NCBI RefSeq assembly: GCF_030466625.1
Contig: NZ_JADEVT010000002.1
Span: 62,001 to 126,000 of the forward strand
From: Nocardioides sp. ChNu-153
GTDB lineage: Bacteria; Actinomycetota; Actinomycetes; Propionibacteriales; Nocardioidaceae
Length of the DNA stretch: 64,000 nucleotides
Reading direction: 5' to 3'
In this document: piece after piece, positions 31,711-42,123 of the stretch
Position numbering within the stretch: position 1 is the first letter of the stretch
Layout: the number at the start of each line of letters is the position of its first letter
Program-made: the position numbers and the translations under genes
Notes under the pieces: model-generated
What the model saw: the letters and a program-made list of their open reading frames with translations, nothing else
The model's database searches: none
Told to the model about the DNA's origin: nothing

Positions 31711-33984
31711 GTGCTGGAGCCGGGAGGGGTGTTCGGGAGCTACCTGGTCGGGGACAGCATCGGCCACGGTGGCATGGGCGTCGTCTACCGCGCCGTGCAC
31801 CGCGACCTCGACCGCGAGGTCGCCCTCAAGGTCCTGGCACCGCAGTTCTCGACCGACGAGGAGTACCGCCAGCGCTTCCTGAGCGAGGCCCGCACGCTGG
31901 CGCGCCTGGAGTCGAACCACGTCGTCGCCATCTACGACGCGGGGGAGCGCGACGGCTCGCTCTTCCTGGCCATGCAGCTCGTCACCGACGGAGACCTGGC
32001 CACCTGGTTGCGCGCCTGGGGCCCGATGCCGCCCGCGATGGCCCTCGACCTGCTCCGCCAGGTCACGACGGGCCTGGCGGCCGCGCACGCCGCCGGCGTG
32101 CTCCACCGCGACATCAAGGCCTCGAACGTCCTCCTGCGGCGCCTGCCCGACGGCGCGACCCGCGCCTACCTGTGCGACTTCGGCATCGCCCAGACGCAGG
32201 ACTCCTCCCTCACGCGCCCGGGCGGCGTGGTGGGCACGTGGGCCTACCTGGCCCCGGAGCGCCACCAGGGCGCGCCGGCCTCGCCCGCCACCGACGTCTA
32301 CGCCCTGGGCTGCCTGCTGTGGGCCATGCTGACGGGCCACGCGCCGTACACGGGCGGCACCGACGTCGAGGTCGCGATCGCGCACATCAAGGCGCCCGTG
32401 CCCCAGCTGCCGGTCGCCGGTCCCGCCGAGCACGCGCTCAACCACCTGCTCGCCCGCCTGCTCGACAAGGACCCGTTTGGTCGGCCGCCGTCGGCCGCGG
32501 CCGTGCTCGAGGAGGTCGACCGGGCTGCGGCCGTCGTCACCCCGGGGGCGGGCTCGGGGGCGGGCCCCGTGGCGGCGCCCGCCGGTGACCGCACCGCGGG
32601 GAGCACCCAGGCCGCGTCGTACGGCGGGTCCCCGCGCCGCTCGCGCCGCGGGCGCTGGATCGCGGCCGCCGTGGCCGCCACGGTGCTCGCGGCCGGCGGC
32701 ATCGGCGCGGCGGTCGTGCTCGGCGACGAGCCCGGCGGGGGTGGCGGGGGTGGCGGGGGTGAGGTGCCGTACGCCGACGACACCGTCCCCGGAGTCGTGG
32801 ACGCGCCGCTGAGCGTGACGGAGTGCGACGAGGAGGCCACCGGTCTGCGCATCGGAGGGCTCGTGCCGGCCACGGGGGTGCTCTCCCGACAGGCGCCGGG
32901 CACGGCCGGCGGGCTGGGCCTGGCCGTCAGCGACATCAACGCCGCCGGCGGGGTGCTGGGCGAGGACGTCTGCCACACCGTCCTCGACAGCGGCGACGGG
33001 GAGCTGCTGGCCACGCTCGAGGACGGCGGGCTCGCCGCGGACGCGGTCGTCGGGCCGGTCGAGTCCGCCCTGGCTGAGGCCGTCGTGCCCTACTTCGAGG
33101 AGGAGGAGGTCGTCCACGTGACGCCGGCGGCGTACGCGAGCGACCTGTCGGGCGTCTCGCCGTACTCGTTCCGGACGATCGGCGAGTTCGGGGCCATGGC
33201 CGACGCGCTGGCCCGGTTGATCAACGACCGGGCCCGCAACGCCGGCTCCGTCGCCCACCTCGTCGCCGCCGACCTGGCGGCGGTCCGGGCGCGCGACCTC
33301 GTGGAGGAGCGGCTCGGTGAGGCCGCGCTGACCTGCGCCTACGGGTGCACCGACGCCGCGCAGGAGATCCCGCAGGACGCGACCGACCTGACGGCGTACG
33401 CGCAGGCCGCGGTCGCCTCGGGCGCCGAGGCGGCGGTCGTCAGCGGGTACATGGACGGGGTGGCCCTCTTCACGGCACTCGAGGCGGCGGGGTGGACGGG
33501 CCCGATCTTCCTCACCAGCTTCTCCGACGACGCGCTCGCCGGGGCACCGGCCGCGCTGCTCGCCGAGACGTACTCCGTCTTCCCCGCCGTCGTGCCGGAG
33601 GAGGAGTTCAGCGCCCGCGTCGAGGAGTGGTACGCCGAGGACTCCGGCGGCACCGTGCCGACGCCGTTCCTCGCCGCGGAGTCGTACGACGCGGTGGTGC
33701 TCGCCGCCCTCGCCGCGACCCGCGGCGGGGCCACCGACGGCACGACGATCGCCGAGAACATGCGAGCGGTCTCCGGCAGCGAGGGCGGCACCCAGTGCCG
33801 CACCTACCGGCGCTGCCTGGCCCTGCTCGAGGCCGGTGAAGAGGTCGTCTACCGGGGCGTGGCCGTCGCCGGGCCGTTCACGGAGGACCACGACCTCGGG
33901 GACGCGTGGTTCAGCGTGTTCACCTTCGACGAGACCGGCGAGGGCACCCGCGAGGACACGCAGCTGCTCGGCCACACCGACTGA
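31711..33984 (+). CDS. Transmembrane Ser/Thr kinase with extracellular substrate-binding-protein domain
   Basis: The 757-residue protein fuses two systems. Residues 8-265 form a Hanks-type kinase: glycine loop GHGGMG, Lys40, HRD at 132-134, DFG at 156-158, then GTWAYLAPE. After a linker, one membrane span lies at about 316-338, followed by nine glycines. Residues 360-757 resemble a type I periplasmic binding protein of the branched-chain amino-acid type (IGGLVPATGVLS, GLGLAVSDINAAGGVLGEDV, SYDAVVLAAL) with paired cysteines. This suggests ligand-regulated phosphorylation; ligand and targets are unknown. GAGGAGG is five bases before the GTG chosen. Confidence 0.88.
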   Translation: MLEPGGVFGSYLVGDSIGHGGMGVVYRAVHRDLDREVALKVLAPQFSTDEEYRQRFLSEARTLARLESNHVVAIYDAGERDGSLFLAMQLVTDGDLATWLRAWGPMPPAMALDLLRQVTTGLAAAHAAGVLHRDIKASNVLLRRLPDGATRAYLCDFGIAQTQDSSLTRPGGVVGTWAYLAPERHQGAPASPATDVYALGCLLWAMLTGHAPYTGGTDVEVAIAHIKAPVPQLPVAGPAEHALNHLLARLLDKDPFGRPPSAAAVLEEVDRAAAVVTPGAGSGAGPVAAPAGDRTAGSTQAASYGGSPRRSRRGRWIAAAVAATVLAAGGIGAAVVLGDEPGGGGGGGGGEVPYADDTVPGVVDAPLSVTECDEEATGLRIGGLVPATGVLSRQAPGTAGGLGLAVSDINAAGGVLGEDVCHTVLDSGDGELLATLEDGGLAADAVVGPVESALAEAVVPYFEEEEVVHVTPAAYASDLSGVSPYSFRTIGEFGAMADALARLINDRARNAGSVAHLVAADLAAVRARDLVEERLGEAALTCAYGCTDAAQEIPQDATDLTAYAQAAVASGAEAAVVSGYMDGVALFTALEAAGWTGPIFLTSFSDDALAGAPAALLAETYSVFPAVVPEEEFSARVEEWYAEDSGGTVPTPFLAAESYDAVVLAALAATRGGATDGTTIAENMRAVSGSEGGTQCRTYRRCLALLEAGEEVVYRGVAVAGPFTEDHDLGDAWFSVFTFDETGEGTREDTQLLGHTD

Positions 33985-34002
33985 CGCGGCCGAGCCCCGG
34001 CG

Positions 34003-34983
34003 TCAGGAGGCGTACACCTCGGCGAGCAGCTCCAGCGAGCGCACCCGCCCCTCCGACGTCGTCCCCTGGTGGGCGACCATCAGCTCGTCGGCGCCCGAGT
34101 ACGCCGCGAAGTCCGCCACCTGCTGCCGCACCACGTCGGGGGTGCCGACGGCGCTGTGCCGCATCATCTCGTGCAGGTGCCGCGCCTGCGGGCTGCGCAG
34201 GAGGGCGTCGGCCTGCTCGTCGGTGAACGTCGTGCCGGGCCGCAGCAGGAGGGCGACGCGGCTGCGCATGAGGTCGCGCACCTGCAGCTCGGCGGTGGTC
34301 TGGTCGTCGGCGGCGACGACGTTGAGGCCCGCGATGACGTGCGGGCGCTCGAGCTGCTCGGAGGGTTGGAACTCGCGGCGGTAGAGCTCGACCGCGTCGA
34401 GGAGCGCGGCCGGCGCGAAGTGCGACGCGAAGGCGTAGGGCAGGCCGAAGGCGGCGGCCAGCGAGGCGCCGAAGAGCGAGGAGCCGAGGATGTAGAGCGG
34501 CACCGCCGTGCCGGCACCGGGGTACGCCGCCACGCCCGGCACGAGGCTCTCACCGGCGAGGTAGCCCTGGAGCTCGCGCACCTCCTGCGGGAAGGTGTCG
34601 GCCGCCGTCGCGTCGCGGCGCAGCGCCCGCATCGTGTTCTGGTCGGTGCCCGGCGCGCGCCCGAGACCCAGGTCGATCCGGCCCGGGTGGAGCGTCGCCA
34701 GCGTGCCGAACTGCTCGGCGACCACGAGCGGGGAGTGGTTCGGCAGCATGACGCCGCCGGACCCGAGCCGGATCGTCGAGGTGTGGGCGGCGACGTGGGC
34801 GATGAGCACGGCGGTGGCCGACGAGGCGATGCTCGCCATGTTGTGGTGCTCGGCGTACCAGACGCGGGTGTAGCCGTGCTTCTCCGCGGCCTGCGCGAGG
34901 TCGACGGTGGCGGCCAGCCCGTCCGCGACCGTCTCGGTCTTGCCGATGGTCGCGAGGTCGAGCACGGAGAGCGCGGGAGCCAC
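34003..34983 (-). CDS. Luciferase-like flavin-dependent oxidoreductase
   Basis: The 326-residue protein belongs to the bacterial luciferase-like monooxygenase superfamily (MsnO8-type): [15 protein letters not shown] near the start, [41 protein letters not shown] and [11 protein letters not shown]. These enzymes use FMNH2 or F420; the choice is not clear from sequence, and the substrate is unknown. The GTG at 34983 is chosen because the homology begins at once and AAAGG lies upstream. It converges on the kinase gene with 18 bases between the stops. Confidence 0.88.
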   Translation of the reverse strand: MAPALSVLDLATIGKTETVADGLAATVDLAQAAEKHGYTRVWYAEHHNMASIASSATAVLIAHVAAHTSTIRLGSGGVMLPNHSPLVVAEQFGTLATLHPGRIDLGLGRAPGTDQNTMRALRRDATAADTFPQEVRELQGYLAGESLVPGVAAYPGAGTAVPLYILGSSLFGASLAAAFGLPYAFASHFAPAALLDAVELYRREFQPSEQLERPHVIAGLNVVAADDQTTAELQVRDLMRSRVALLLRPGTTFTDEQADALLRSPQARHLHEMMRHSAVGTPDVVRQQVADFAAYSGADELMVAHQGTTSEGRVRSLELLAEVYAS

Positions 34984-35063
34984 GGGGCGGCACCTTTCTT
35001 CGGGGGCGGTCCTCCTCCCAACGCCTGCGCGCCCCGATCCCATCCCGTCGGGCCGTCCCGTGC

Positions 35064-35240
35064 TCAGTCCTCCGGGTCGTCCAGGCGGGCGAGCCAGGTC
35101 GCGAGGCGCTCGACGGCCGTCTCGAACTCGGGGTGGGTGTCGACGAAGGCCTGGAGCTGCTCGGCCAGCCAGGCGAGGCTGACCTCCTCGTCGCCCCGGC
35201 GACGCTCCAGCTCCTCGATGCCGCGATCCGTGAAGTACAT
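35064..35240 (-). CDS. DUF6104 family small protein
   Basis: The 58-residue protein ([20 protein letters not shown]..., ending [10 protein letters not shown]) matches an actinobacterial family of unknown function, DUF6104, made of two or three helices. The complement of 35248-35253, CACAAT, ends seven bases before the ATG, so it is probably leaderless. It follows kgd but is separated from it by a strong terminator. Confidence 0.75.
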   Translation of the reverse strand: MYFTDRGIEELERRRGDEEVSLAWLAEQLQAFVDTHPEFETAVERLATWLARLDDPED

Positions 35241-35272
35241 GGACCCGATTGTGCCCAACGCCCCGGGACGCC

Positions 35273-35308
35273 GTCGGGCCCGGTCGCTGGACGGCGACCG
35301 GGCCCGAC
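35273..35308 (-). terminator. Terminator of kgd
   Basis: Bases 35273-35287 (GTCGGGCCCGGTCGC) pair perfectly with 35294-35308, a 15-bp stem with six-base loop, 24 bases past the kgd stop. Confidence 0.88.
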
Positions 35309-35332
35309 GTGCTGCGCCCGAGGGCGCTCGGC

Positions 35333-38300
35333 TCACGCGAAGGCGCGCGCCATGAGGTCCTTCTGCTCCTCGGTGTGCCGCTTCGCGGTGCCGACCGAGG
35401 GGGAGGAGGAGGCCGTCCGGGTGACCGGCTCCACCACGAACTTCTCCAGGCCCGGCCACACGTTCAGCTGGTAGTGCGGCCACGGGCCCATGTTCGCGGG
35501 CTCGTCCTGCACCCAGCGCACCGCCTTGAGGTTCGGGTACTTCGCGATCTCCTCGGTGATGGCCTTGTCGGGCGAGGGGTAGAGCTGCTCGACGCGACCG
35601 ATGGCGAACGCGTCGCCGTTGTCCCGCTTCGTCCGCTCGACCACGAGGTCCCAGGTGACCCGGCCCGAGCAGAGCAGCAGCGTCTCCACCTTCGCGGGGT
35701 CGGCCTGGTCGTCGCCGATGAACGGTCGGTACTGGCCGGTGGTGAAGTCCTCCGGCCGCGACGCGGCCTCCTTGCGGCGCAGCATGGACTTCGGCGTGAA
35801 CACCACGAGGGGGCGGTGACGCTCGCCGAGGGAGTGCTGGCGCAGCAGGTGGAAGTACGACGCCGGCGTCGACGGCTGCGCGGCGACGAACGCGCCGTCG
35901 GCGGCCATCTGCAGGAACCGCTCGATGCGGGCCGAGCTGTGGTCGGGGCCCTGGCCCTCGTAGCCGTGCGGCAGCAGCAGCACGACGCCGGAGCGCTGGC
36001 GCCACTTGGTCTCGCTCGAGGAGATGAACTCGTCGATGACCGTCTGCGCGCCGTTGACGAAGTCGCCGAACTGCGCCTCCCACAGCACGAGCGCCTCGGG
36101 CCGGGCCACGGAGTAGCCGTACTCGAAGCCGAGCGCGGCGTACTCGCTCAGCAGGGAGTCGTAGACGAAGAACTTCGCCTGGTCCTCGCTGAGGTTGGAC
36201 AGCGGGGTCCACTCGGAGGCGTCCGTGCGGTCGATGATCGTCGCGAAGCGCTGCGCGAACGTGCCGCGGCGCGAGTCCTGCCCGGCGAGGCGGACCGGGC
36301 GACGGTCGATCAGCAGCGAGCCGAACGCGAGGATCTCGCCGGTGGCCCAGTCGATGGGGCCCTCGGTGATGGCCGCCGCGCGGCGCTGCAGCTGCGGCAG
36401 CACCTTCGGGTGGACGGTGAAGCCGTCCGGCGGCGTCGTGTAGGCGTCCGCCACGCGCTTGAGCACCTCGAACGGCACGGAGGTGTCGAAGTCACCCGCG
36501 GGCTTCTCCGGGTAGTCCGGCACGGTCGTCCACTCGGACGGCTGCGTCGTCGCCTCGCGCACCTCGGTGAAGACGCGCTCGAGCTGCTCCTGGTAGTTGC
36601 GCAGGACCTGCTCGGCCTCCTCCACCGTGATGTCGCCACGACCGATGAGGGACTCGGTGTAGAGCTTGCGCACCGACCGCTTCTGCTCGATGAGGTCGTA
36701 CATCAGCGGCTGGGTGAAGCTCGGGTCGTCGCCCTCGTTGTGACCGCGGCGGCGGTAGCAGACGAGGTCGATGACGACGTCCTTGTTGAAGGCCTGGCGG
36801 TACTCGAACGCCAGCTGCGCCACCCGGATGCACGCCTCGGGGTCGTCGCCGTTCACGTGGAAGATCGGCGCCTGCACCATGCGGGCGACGTCGGTCGCGT
36901 AGAGCGTCGAGCGCGACGAGCCCGGCGAGGTCGTGAAGCCGACCTGGTTGTTGACGATCACGTGGATCGTCCCGCCGGTGCGGTAGCCGCGCAGCTGCGA
37001 GAGGTTCAGGGTCTCCGCGACGACGCCCTGGCCGGCGAAGGCCGCGTCGCCGTGCACGAGGAGGGGGAGCACGGGGAACTCGCTGCCGCGGTCCAGCACG
37101 TCCTGCTTGGCGCGGGCGATGCCCTCGACCACGGGGTCGACGGCCTCGAGGTGCGACGGGTTGGCCGCGACCGAGACCTTGATCTTCTCGCCGCTGTCGG
37201 CGAGGAACTCGCCCTCGGCACCCAGGTGGTACTTGACGTCGCCGGAGCCCTGGACCGTGCGCGGGTCGATGTTGCCCTCGAACTCGCGGAAGATCTGGCT
37301 GTACTTCTTGCCGACGATGTTGGCGAGCACGTTGAGGCGACCGCGGTGGGCCATGCCGATCGTGACCTCGTCGAGGCCCGACTCGGCCGCGGCCTCGCAG
37401 ATCTCGTCGATGACGGGGATCGTGGTCTCGCCGCCCTCGAGGCTGAAGCGCTTCTGGCCGACGAACTTGGTCTGCAGGAACGTCTCGAACGCCTCGGCCT
37501 GGTTGAGCTTCAGCAGGATCCGCAGCTGCTCCTCGCGGGGCGTCTTCTTGTGCGGCTGCTCGACGCGCTCCTGGATCCACCGGCGCTGCTCGGGGTCCTG
37601 GATGTGCATGTACTCGATGCCCATGGTGCGGCAGTAGCTGTCGCGCAGGATGCCGAGGATGTCGCGCAGCTTCATGAAGCGGCGGCCCTCGCCGCCGAAG
37701 GAGCCGGTCGCGAACTCGCGGTCGAGGTCCCACAGCGTGAGGCCGTGGGTCTCCACCTCGAGGTCGGGGTGGCTGCGCTGGCGGTACTCCAGCGGGTCGG
37801 TGTCGGCCATGAGGTGGCCGCGCACCCGGTAGGCGTGGATCAGCTCGAGGATGCGCGCCTGCTTGCTGATCTCGTCGTCGTGGCTCGTCGCGATGTCCGC
37901 GGCCCAGCGGATGGGCTCGTAGGGGATGCGCAGCGACCGGAAGATGTCGTCGTAGAAGTCGTCGGCGCCGAGCAGCAGCTGGTGCACCCGCTTGAGGAAC
38001 TCGCCGGACTGCGCGCCCTGGATGACGCGGTGGTCGTACGTCGAGGTGAGCGTCATGACCTTGCTGATGGCGTTGCGCGCGATGGCGTCGGCCGACGCGC
38101 CCTGCCACTCCGCCGGGTACTCCATCGCGCCCACGCCGATGATGGCGCCCTGGCCCTTCATGAGGCGCGGCACGGAGTGGACCGTGCCGATGCCGCCGGG
38201 GTTCGTCAGCGAGATCGACGTGCCCTGGAAGTCCTCGACCGTCAGCTTGGAGTCGCGCGCCTTGCGCACGATCTCCTCGTACGCCGTCCAGAAGGCGGCG

Positions 38301-39079
38301 AAGTCCATCGTCTCGGCGGCCTTGATCGAGGGCACGAGCAGCTGGCGCTGGTCGCCCTTCTGGATGTCGATCGCGAGGCCCAGGTTGATGTGGGCCGGCG
38401 TCACCAGGTTGGGCTTGCCGTCGACGACCTCGAAGCCGACGTTCATCTCCGGCATCGACTTGAGCGCGCGCACGAGCGCGTACCCGATGAGGTGGGTGAA
38501 GGAGACCTTGCCGCCGCGCGCGCGGGCCAGGTGGTTGTTGATGACGGTGCGGTTGTCCCACAGCAGCTTGACCGGCACGGAGCGCACGGACGTCGCCGTC
38601 GGCACCTCGAGCGAGGCGTCCATGTTGGCCACGGTGCGGGCCGGGGCGCCTCGCAGCACGGTGTAGGTCGGCTTGTCCGACGCGGTCGCCTTCGGCGTGG
38701 CCGGGGCCTCCTTCGCGACGGGCTTCGTGCCGCTGCGGCCCGGCTCGGAGGCGGCCGCGGCCGGACGCGGCTTGGCCTGCGGGGTGGGCGCGGCCTTGGG
38801 GGCGTCGACGGCCTTCGCGGGGGCCGAGGAGGCCCGCGGGGGAGCGACGGCCGGGCCACCGGACGCCTTGGGGGCGGACGAGCCGTTCGAGCCGTTCGAG
38901 CCGTTCGAGGCCGGGCGTGCGGCCGGGGCGCCGGCCGCTCCCTGGGTGAAGTAGGCCTTCCACTCGGCGCTCACGCTGTCGGGGTCACGGTCGAACTGCT
39001 CGCGCATGTCGTCGACGAGCCACTCGTTGGCTCCGAAGTCGACAGGTTCGGTGGACGGGCTGCCAGGGGACTGCGGCAC
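35333..39079 (-). CDS. kgd: Multifunctional 2-oxoglutarate decarboxylase / dehydrogenase E1-E2
   Basis: The 1248-residue enzyme is the actinobacterial fusion. An E1 N-terminal helix ([19 protein letters not shown]) is followed by an Ala/Pro linker (about 45-120), an E2-type acyltransferase domain (about 125-360, with [19 protein letters not shown]), and a full E1 domain with thiamine-diphosphate motifs ([23 protein letters not shown]). It lacks a lipoyl domain. It oxidises 2-oxoglutarate in the TCA cycle together with separate lipoyl-E2 and E3, and can also form succinic semialdehyde. FHA-protein (GarA/OdhI) inhibition is known for the family. A terminator follows directly. Confidence 0.96.
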   Translation of the reverse strand: MPQSPGSPSTEPVDFGANEWLVDDMREQFDRDPDSVSAEWKAYFTQGAAGAPAARPASNGSNGSNGSSAPKASGGPAVAPPRASSAPAKAVDAPKAAPTPQAKPRPAAAASEPGRSGTKPVAKEAPATPKATASDKPTYTVLRGAPARTVANMDASLEVPTATSVRSVPVKLLWDNRTVINNHLARARGGKVSFTHLIGYALVRALKSMPEMNVGFEVVDGKPNLVTPAHINLGLAIDIQKGDQRQLLVPSIKAAETMDFAAFWTAYEEIVRKARDSKLTVEDFQGTSISLTNPGGIGTVHSVPRLMKGQGAIIGVGAMEYPAEWQGASADAIARNAISKVMTLTSTYDHRVIQGAQSGEFLKRVHQLLLGADDFYDDIFRSLRIPYEPIRWAADIATSHDDEISKQARILELIHAYRVRGHLMADTDPLEYRQRSHPDLEVETHGLTLWDLDREFATGSFGGEGRRFMKLRDILGILRDSYCRTMGIEYMHIQDPEQRRWIQERVEQPHKKTPREEQLRILLKLNQAEAFETFLQTKFVGQKRFSLEGGETTIPVIDEICEAAAESGLDEVTIGMAHRGRLNVLANIVGKKYSQIFREFEGNIDPRTVQGSGDVKYHLGAEGEFLADSGEKIKVSVAANPSHLEAVDPVVEGIARAKQDVLDRGSEFPVLPLLVHGDAAFAGQGVVAETLNLSQLRGYRTGGTIHVIVNNQVGFTTSPGSSRSTLYATDVARMVQAPIFHVNGDDPEACIRVAQLAFEYRQAFNKDVVIDLVCYRRRGHNEGDDPSFTQPLMYDLIEQKRSVRKLYTESLIGRGDITVEEAEQVLRNYQEQLERVFTEVREATTQPSEWTTVPDYPEKPAGDFDTSVPFEVLKRVADAYTTPPDGFTVHPKVLPQLQRRAAAITEGPIDWATGEILAFGSLLIDRRPVRLAGQDSRRGTFAQRFATIIDRTDASEWTPLSNLSEDQAKFFVYDSLLSEYAALGFEYGYSVARPEALVLWEAQFGDFVNGAQTVIDEFISSSETKWRQRSGVVLLLPHGYEGQGPDHSSARIERFLQMAADGAFVAAQPSTPASYFHLLRQHSLGERHRPLVVFTPKSMLRRKEAASRPEDFTTGQYRPFIGDDQADPAKVETLLLCSGRVTWDLVVERTKRDNGDAFAIGRVEQLYPSPDKAITEEIAKYPNLKAVRWVQDEPANMGPWPHYQLNVWPGLEKFVVEPVTRTASSSPSVGTAKRHTEEQKDLMARAFA

Positions 39080-39263
39080 GGCTTGGATCGCCTCTTCCGG
39101 GGAGTGCGCTCATCGGGTGGGTTCGGCCATCCAGGCTAGTCCCACGCGGCGACAAATGCAGGGGTGGGGTCGCATGTCGACCGGGCTACCGGCGGGTACC
39201 CCGACCGCCCCCCGCGTTGGAACGTTCATGGTGGGCGAGATCACGCCGCACGGGGCCCCGTGC
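39080..39263. promoter_or_regulatory. Upstream region of kgd with a TAGCCT -10 element
   Basis: This 184-base gap separates kgd from the end of the phospholipase D gene. The complement of 39133-39138 is TAGCCT, a good -10 element that would give a leader of about 45-50 bases before the GTG at 39079. I find no convincing -35 hexamer and no coding frame in the rest. Confidence 0.5.
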
Positions 39264-40856
39264 TCAGTAGTGCTGGGACCCGCGGAGGCTCACAGGTCGC
39301 CCGTCGGGGTCGTGGACCTGGGCGAGCAGGGCCCGCGCGAGCGGCCGCACCCGGCTCGGCGCGGTGGGGACGGGGAGGGGGCGCAGGCGGCCCGGGGGGC
39401 GCTCGCCCTCCCGACCCGCGGCGTGCCAGTCCTCGAGGCGGTGGGCGTGCTCGGCGTACCGGTCGAACATGTCCGCGGGCTCGAGGCAGTCGGCCATCAC
39501 CTCCACCAGGTCGTCCCCGTCGCGGGCGGGGTCGAGCCGGTCGAGCCGGTCGAGGTGCTCCGCGGCCAGCCGCAGGCGGAGGTCGCGCGCGTAGTCGTCG
39601 TCCAGCACGACGGCGGTCAGCTCGGAGTCGTGGGTCCACGAGCGGCGGTTGAAGTTGTCGGAGCCGGTGCTGGCCCAGGTGTCGTCGACGACGCAGACCT
39701 TGGCGTGCACGTACACGGGGGTGCCGGCGTGGTTCTCGATCCCGTACGCCGCCACCCGGCCCGGCGCGACCTCCGCGAGCCGGCGCAGGGCACGCCGGCG
39801 CCCCAGCAGCTGCGCCGTGCGGTTCGGTCCGGTGACGTCGGTGGCCAGCGGGATGACCACGAGCAGCCGCAGGTCGGGCTGGTCGGCCAGGCGCTGCTCG
39901 AACACGCCCGCGACGTCGTGACCCCAGAAGTACTGGTCCTCGATGTAGACGATGCGCTCGGCGCGGCCCACCGCCTTGGAGTAGCCCCGGGCGACGCTGC
40001 GCTCGCCGCCGCGGGCGAACGGGTAGTCGCGGTCGAGGCGCAGGTCGGGGTAGGTGCGCAGGAGCTGCACGACGTGGTCGCCGGCCGGCGGCGGGGGCGG
40101 TTGCTGCGGCGGCAGCGGGTCGGGGGTCGTGTCGAGGCGGCGCAACCGGTCGGCCACCCGGCGCCAGGGCGCGGACGACAGCGGCGTCGGGTCCTCCCAG
40201 CGCTCGCGGAAGACGGTCTCGACGTCGTGGACGACGGGGCCGCGCAGCTCGACCTGCGCGTCGTGCCACGGCGGGGTGTCGCCGTACTCCGGGCTCAGCC
40301 GGCGGCCCTGCGGGTCGCCGTGGTGCGCGGAGTCGTCGCGCCGGTTGTGCGCGAGGTCGATGCCGCCGACGAAGGCGACGTCGCGCGTCGGGTCGTCGCG
40401 TTGGCGCACGACCACGAACTTCTGGTGGTGCGAGCCGCCCGCGCGGACCCGCATGTCGAGCAGCACCTCCGCCCCACGGGCCTGCAGCTGCTCGCCCAGG
40501 TGGCGGTTGGAGGTGGCGAAGAAGCCGGCCTGGTCGAGGTGCGAGCGCCACACGAGGCCCCGCACGTCGACGCCGCGCTCGTCGGCCTGCGACAGCACCT
40601 CCACCACCTCCGAGCCCGGCTCGCCGGTCAGCAGCTCGTCGGCGTCGCCCTGCCAGTCGGTGAGGAGCACGAGGTCCCCGGCACGGGTCGCGAGGAGCAC
40701 CTCGTGCAGGCGGGCGAAGTACGCCGCGCCGTCGACGAGGGGACGCGCCAGGTTGCCCCCGGACCACGCGACGTCGCCCTCGTGGCGGTCGTCGAGGCGG
40801 GTGTCGGCGTTGGCGCGCTCCGTCTTGCCCAGGAGCCAGGCGGCCGGGTCGCTCAT
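39264..40856 (-). CDS. Phospholipase D family protein
   Basis: The 530-residue protein has two HKD half-sites: HHQKFVVVRQRDD in the first half and VHAKVCVVDDTWASTGSDNFNRRSW in the second. The pair forms one active site that makes a covalent phospho-His intermediate. Substrates may be phospholipids, cardiolipin or other phosphodiesters. There is no signal peptide, so it is probably cytoplasmic or peripheral. CATGCT (complement of 40864-40869) lies seven bases before the ATG at 40856. Confidence 0.9.
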   Translation of the reverse strand: MSDPAAWLLGKTERANADTRLDDRHEGDVAWSGGNLARPLVDGAAYFARLHEVLLATRAGDLVLLTDWQGDADELLTGEPGSEVVEVLSQADERGVDVRGLVWRSHLDQAGFFATSNRHLGEQLQARGAEVLLDMRVRAGGSHHQKFVVVRQRDDPTRDVAFVGGIDLAHNRRDDSAHHGDPQGRRLSPEYGDTPPWHDAQVELRGPVVHDVETVFRERWEDPTPLSSAPWRRVADRLRRLDTTPDPLPPQQPPPPPAGDHVVQLLRTYPDLRLDRDYPFARGGERSVARGYSKAVGRAERIVYIEDQYFWGHDVAGVFEQRLADQPDLRLLVVIPLATDVTGPNRTAQLLGRRRALRRLAEVAPGRVAAYGIENHAGTPVYVHAKVCVVDDTWASTGSDNFNRRSWTHDSELTAVVLDDDYARDLRLRLAAEHLDRLDRLDPARDGDDLVEVMADCLEPADMFDRYAEHAHRLEDWHAAGREGERPPGRLRPLPVPTAPSRVRPLARALLAQVHDPDGRPVSLRGSQHY

Positions 40857-40907
40857 GGGCCCCAGCATGCACCCCCGGTGGCCCTGCGCCGACCTAGGCT
40901 TGGTGGC

Positions 40908-41402
40908 ATGCGACCCACCCCGGAACGGCCCGGCCCCGGTCAGGAGTCCGTCTGGGACTACCCGCGCCCGCCGGCCCTCGACCGGTCCGAGGAGCACGTC
41001 GAGGTGTGGCTGGGTGGCGAGCGCGTCGCGGACACCACGACGAGCTGGCGGGTCCTCGAGACGAGCCACCCCCCGACGTACTACCTGCCGCGCTCCGCGT
41101 TCGTCGCCGGAGCCCTGCGCCCGGTGGCCGGCACGACGCACTGCGAGTGGAAGGGCGAGGCGGCCTACCTCGACCTCGTCGGCGGCGGGAGGACGGCCGC
41201 CCGCGCGGCGTGGACCTACCCGACGCCGGTGCCAGCGTTCGCCGACCTGCTCGACGCGGTCGCCGTGATGCCGGGCCTCGTGGACCGGTGCGTCGTCGAC
41301 GGCGAGGTCGTGGCGGCCCAGCCCGGTGGCTTCTACGGCGGGTGGATCACGAGCCGGGTCGCGGGCCCGTTCAAGGGGATCCCGGGCAGCTGGGGCTGGT
41401 GA
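40908..41402 (+). CDS. DUF427 domain protein
   Basis: The 164-residue protein has one DUF427 domain: VEVWLGGERVADTTTSWRVLETSHPPTYYLP, then TTHCEWKGEAAYLDLVGGG. A GFYGGWITSRVAGPFKGIPG stretch forms the C terminus. The family is small, beta-rich and of unknown function. TAGGCT at 40895-40900 lies seven bases before the ATG (leaderless). It converges on the next gene with only three bases between the stops, so the transcripts must overlap. Confidence 0.88.
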   Translation: MRPTPERPGPGQESVWDYPRPPALDRSEEHVEVWLGGERVADTTTSWRVLETSHPPTYYLPRSAFVAGALRPVAGTTHCEWKGEAAYLDLVGGGRTAARAAWTYPTPVPAFADLLDAVAVMPGLVDRCVVDGEVVAAQPGGFYGGWITSRVAGPFKGIPGSWGW

Positions 41403-41405
41403 GCG

Positions 41406-42029
41406 TCAGCGGGCGTCGAACGACACGACGGCCGTGACCGTGGTGCCCCCCTCGGAGGTGCTGACGTTCCAGGAGCTGCTGAGCGCGGCGACGAGGTGGA
41501 GGCCGCGGCCGCGCTCCTCGAGCATGTCGACGGGGGTCAGCATGCGCCGGCGCCACGCCTCCTCGAGCTCCCAGGCCGCCTCGGCGGGGTCGTCCGTCGC
41601 GTCGTCCGCGTCGGTCGGGTCGGCCGGGTCGGTGTCGCGGGCGACGGCGCAGGCGCCCCGCGGCGTCCCGCAGTCGGTCACCTGCATCCGCACCCCGCAC
41701 GGCTCGAGCGCCCAGGCGACCTTCACCGTGTGGTCCGCGCAGGGCTCGCCGTGCTCGATGCCGTTCTGGAGCAGCTCGTAGAGCACGATCGCGGCGTTCT
41801 CGATCGCCGTGCGGGGCACCTCGTGCTCGGTGAGGTGGGCCGTCAGCGCGCGGCGCGAGCGGGCGGGCGAGGTGGGGTCGAACGGGAGCGAGGAGTCGAA
41901 CGCCGCCTCGCCCTCGGTGGCCACGGTCGCCCGGACCACGTCGGACCCCACGGTGGCGGGGCGGTCGGCGGCGGGGCGGTCGGCGGTGGGGCCGTCGGTG
42001 GCGCCCCGCTCGGTGCGCTGGTCCGTCAC
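41406..42029 (-). CDS. Orphan histidine-kinase-like ATP-binding protein (anti-sigma-like)
   Basis: The 207-residue protein has a GHKL ATPase domain with LLQNGIEHG (N box), VTDCGTPRG (G1) and ERGRGLHLVAAL (G2). It lacks a phospho-acceptor helix, so it is an RsbW-like regulator rather than a kinase of the two-component type. The first 30 residues are low-complexity (repeated ADRPA) and a Asp/Thr-rich insert (DPADPTDADDATDDPAE) interrupts the domain. No sigma or anti-anti-sigma gene is nearby. GGAGG precedes the GTG. Confidence 0.82.
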   Translation of the reverse strand: MTDQRTERGATDGPTADRPAADRPATVGSDVVRATVATEGEAAFDSSLPFDPTSPARSRRALTAHLTEHEVPRTAIENAAIVLYELLQNGIEHGEPCADHTVKVAWALEPCGVRMQVTDCGTPRGACAVARDTDPADPTDADDATDDPAEAAWELEEAWRRRMLTPVDMLEERGRGLHLVAALSSSWNVSTSEGGTTVTAVVSFDAR

Positions 42030-42123
42030 GGTGCCTCCCTCCGGTCGGCTCGGTCGGCCCTCGTCCAGTCTGACACGGGCGCGGGTGAGGGTCACCTGGC
42101 TCCACGCCGGTCGGTCCGGTCGC

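Noticed and set aside
35249-39139. A 1296-codon open frame on the plus strand opposite kgd
   Set aside because: It is the antisense shadow of a long GC-rich gene; its product is Arg/Val/Leu/Gly repeats without motifs, while the minus strand encodes a complete, recognisable Kgd.
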